From the NCBI RefSeq assembly GCF_011393025.1, contig NZ_JAAOEO010000009.1, positions 154,531 through 218,530 on the forward strand: a stretch of 64,000 nucleotides of DNA, written 5' to 3'. The first letter of the stretch is position 1, and every line of letters begins with the position of its first letter. This DNA comes from Neobacillus terrae. Its GTDB lineage: Bacteria > Bacillota > Bacilli > Bacillales > Cytobacillaceae. The notes under the pieces were generated by a model that searched no databases, had not been told where the DNA came from, and saw nothing but the letters and a program-made list of their open reading frames with translations. Below are positions 63,811 to 64,000 of this stretch, piece after piece. The translations under genes were made by a program, and so were the position numbers.

Positions 63811-63885
63811 TGGCTGGGCTAGCAGGATTCGAACCTACGAATGACGGAGTCAAAGTCCGTTGCCTTACCGCTTGGCTATAGCCCA
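63811..63885 (-). tRNA. tRNA-Gln (anticodon TTG)
   Basis: Acceptor TGGGCTA/TAGCCCA, anticodon loop CTTTGAC, GTTCGAATC T-loop, CCA encoded. Confidence 0.95.
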
Positions 63886-63924
63886 ATAATAAAATAAAAA
63901 AAGAAAAAATACAATAACAATATA

Positions 63925-64000
63925 TGGGGCGACTGATGGGAATCGAACCCACGAATGCCTGAACCACAATCAGGTGCGTTAACCACTTCGCCACAATCGC
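63925..64000 (-). tRNA. tRNA-His (anticodon GTG), 5' end at the window border
   Basis: Anticodon loop TTGTGGT, GTTCGATTC T-loop, CCA encoded at 63925-63927. The extra 5' G typical of tRNA-His would be base 64001, outside the window. Order of transcription: His-Gln-Gly-Cys-Leu. Confidence 0.92.

Noticed and set aside
63428..63994. Short ORFs overlapping the tRNA cluster
   Set aside because: They translate tRNA sequences (repeated GSNP/EFEP-like strings) and are not genes.

Overview
The window looks like a chromosomal segment of a low-GC, endospore-forming Bacillaceae bacterium, of the Mesobacillus/Cytobacillus/Bacillus kind. Evidence is direct resemblance to B. subtilis proteins (DeoR, YeeI, YvgN, NfrA, YhbB, YhbH, PrkA, MetNIQ), an S-box leader, AGGAGG-type ribosome binding sites, frequent TTG/GTG starts, and typical Bacillaceae intergenic repeats. 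The block queG-yhbB-trmL ... prkA-yhbH (50.9-58.4 kb) keeps the B. subtilis yhb order, with different genes in the middle. No prophage, insertion sequence, integrase, CRISPR array or restriction system was seen.

Layout: the 5' part of aspA (1-1076, minus). A tightly coupled six-gene minus-strand operon (1.37-11.9 kb): HPt-REC-GGDEF-REC protein, HEAT-repeat membrane protein, processive GT2 glycosyltransferase, membrane-anchored glycosidase-like protein, single-domain response regulator and hybrid histidine kinase. This looks like a self-regulated, probably cyclic-di-GMP-linked polysaccharide system and is the best candidate here for an undescribed system. Then proC, a 3-methyladenine DNA glycosylase, the deoxynucleoside operon deoC-xapX-cdd with deoR, an MMPL exporter, and a repeat-rich stretch (18.7-21.3 kb) holding a Fur-box cupin gene and an uncertain ORF. 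Next come S-box-controlled metNIQ, a secreted nucleotidase, a STAS protein, an ArsB/NhaD-type transporter, a PAS-PAS-GGDEF-EAL protein, yvgN, yeeI, pspA with a membrane partner, and an HtrA protease.

36.6-41.9 kb is a formate dehydrogenase locus (fdhF, DUF1641, PsiE-like, DUF2294, fdhD). It is followed by secreted immune inhibitor A, a small membrane protein, a ROK regulator, and galT-galK-galE. The ROK gene and galT share a 13-bp promoter-proximal motif, which suggests the ROK protein controls galactose use. The sporulation pair prkA/yhbH flanks a new 57-codon gene. The right end has nfrA-like, trmL, yhbB, queG, a B3/4-domain protein, tRNA-Gly, a NERD protein, a 52-bp tandem repeat, an aldo/keto reductase-SDR pair, a YwaF-like membrane protein and a tRNA cluster (His, Gln, Gly, Cys, Leu) cut by the window end.

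Two diguanylate cyclase-type proteins with intact motifs, a dedicated phosphorelay and a processive glycosyltransferase point to surface polysaccharide control. Carbon and nucleoside catabolism (deo, gal), methionine uptake and formate oxidation make up most of the rest. All functional calls come from reading motifs and recalled families; no database search was run.
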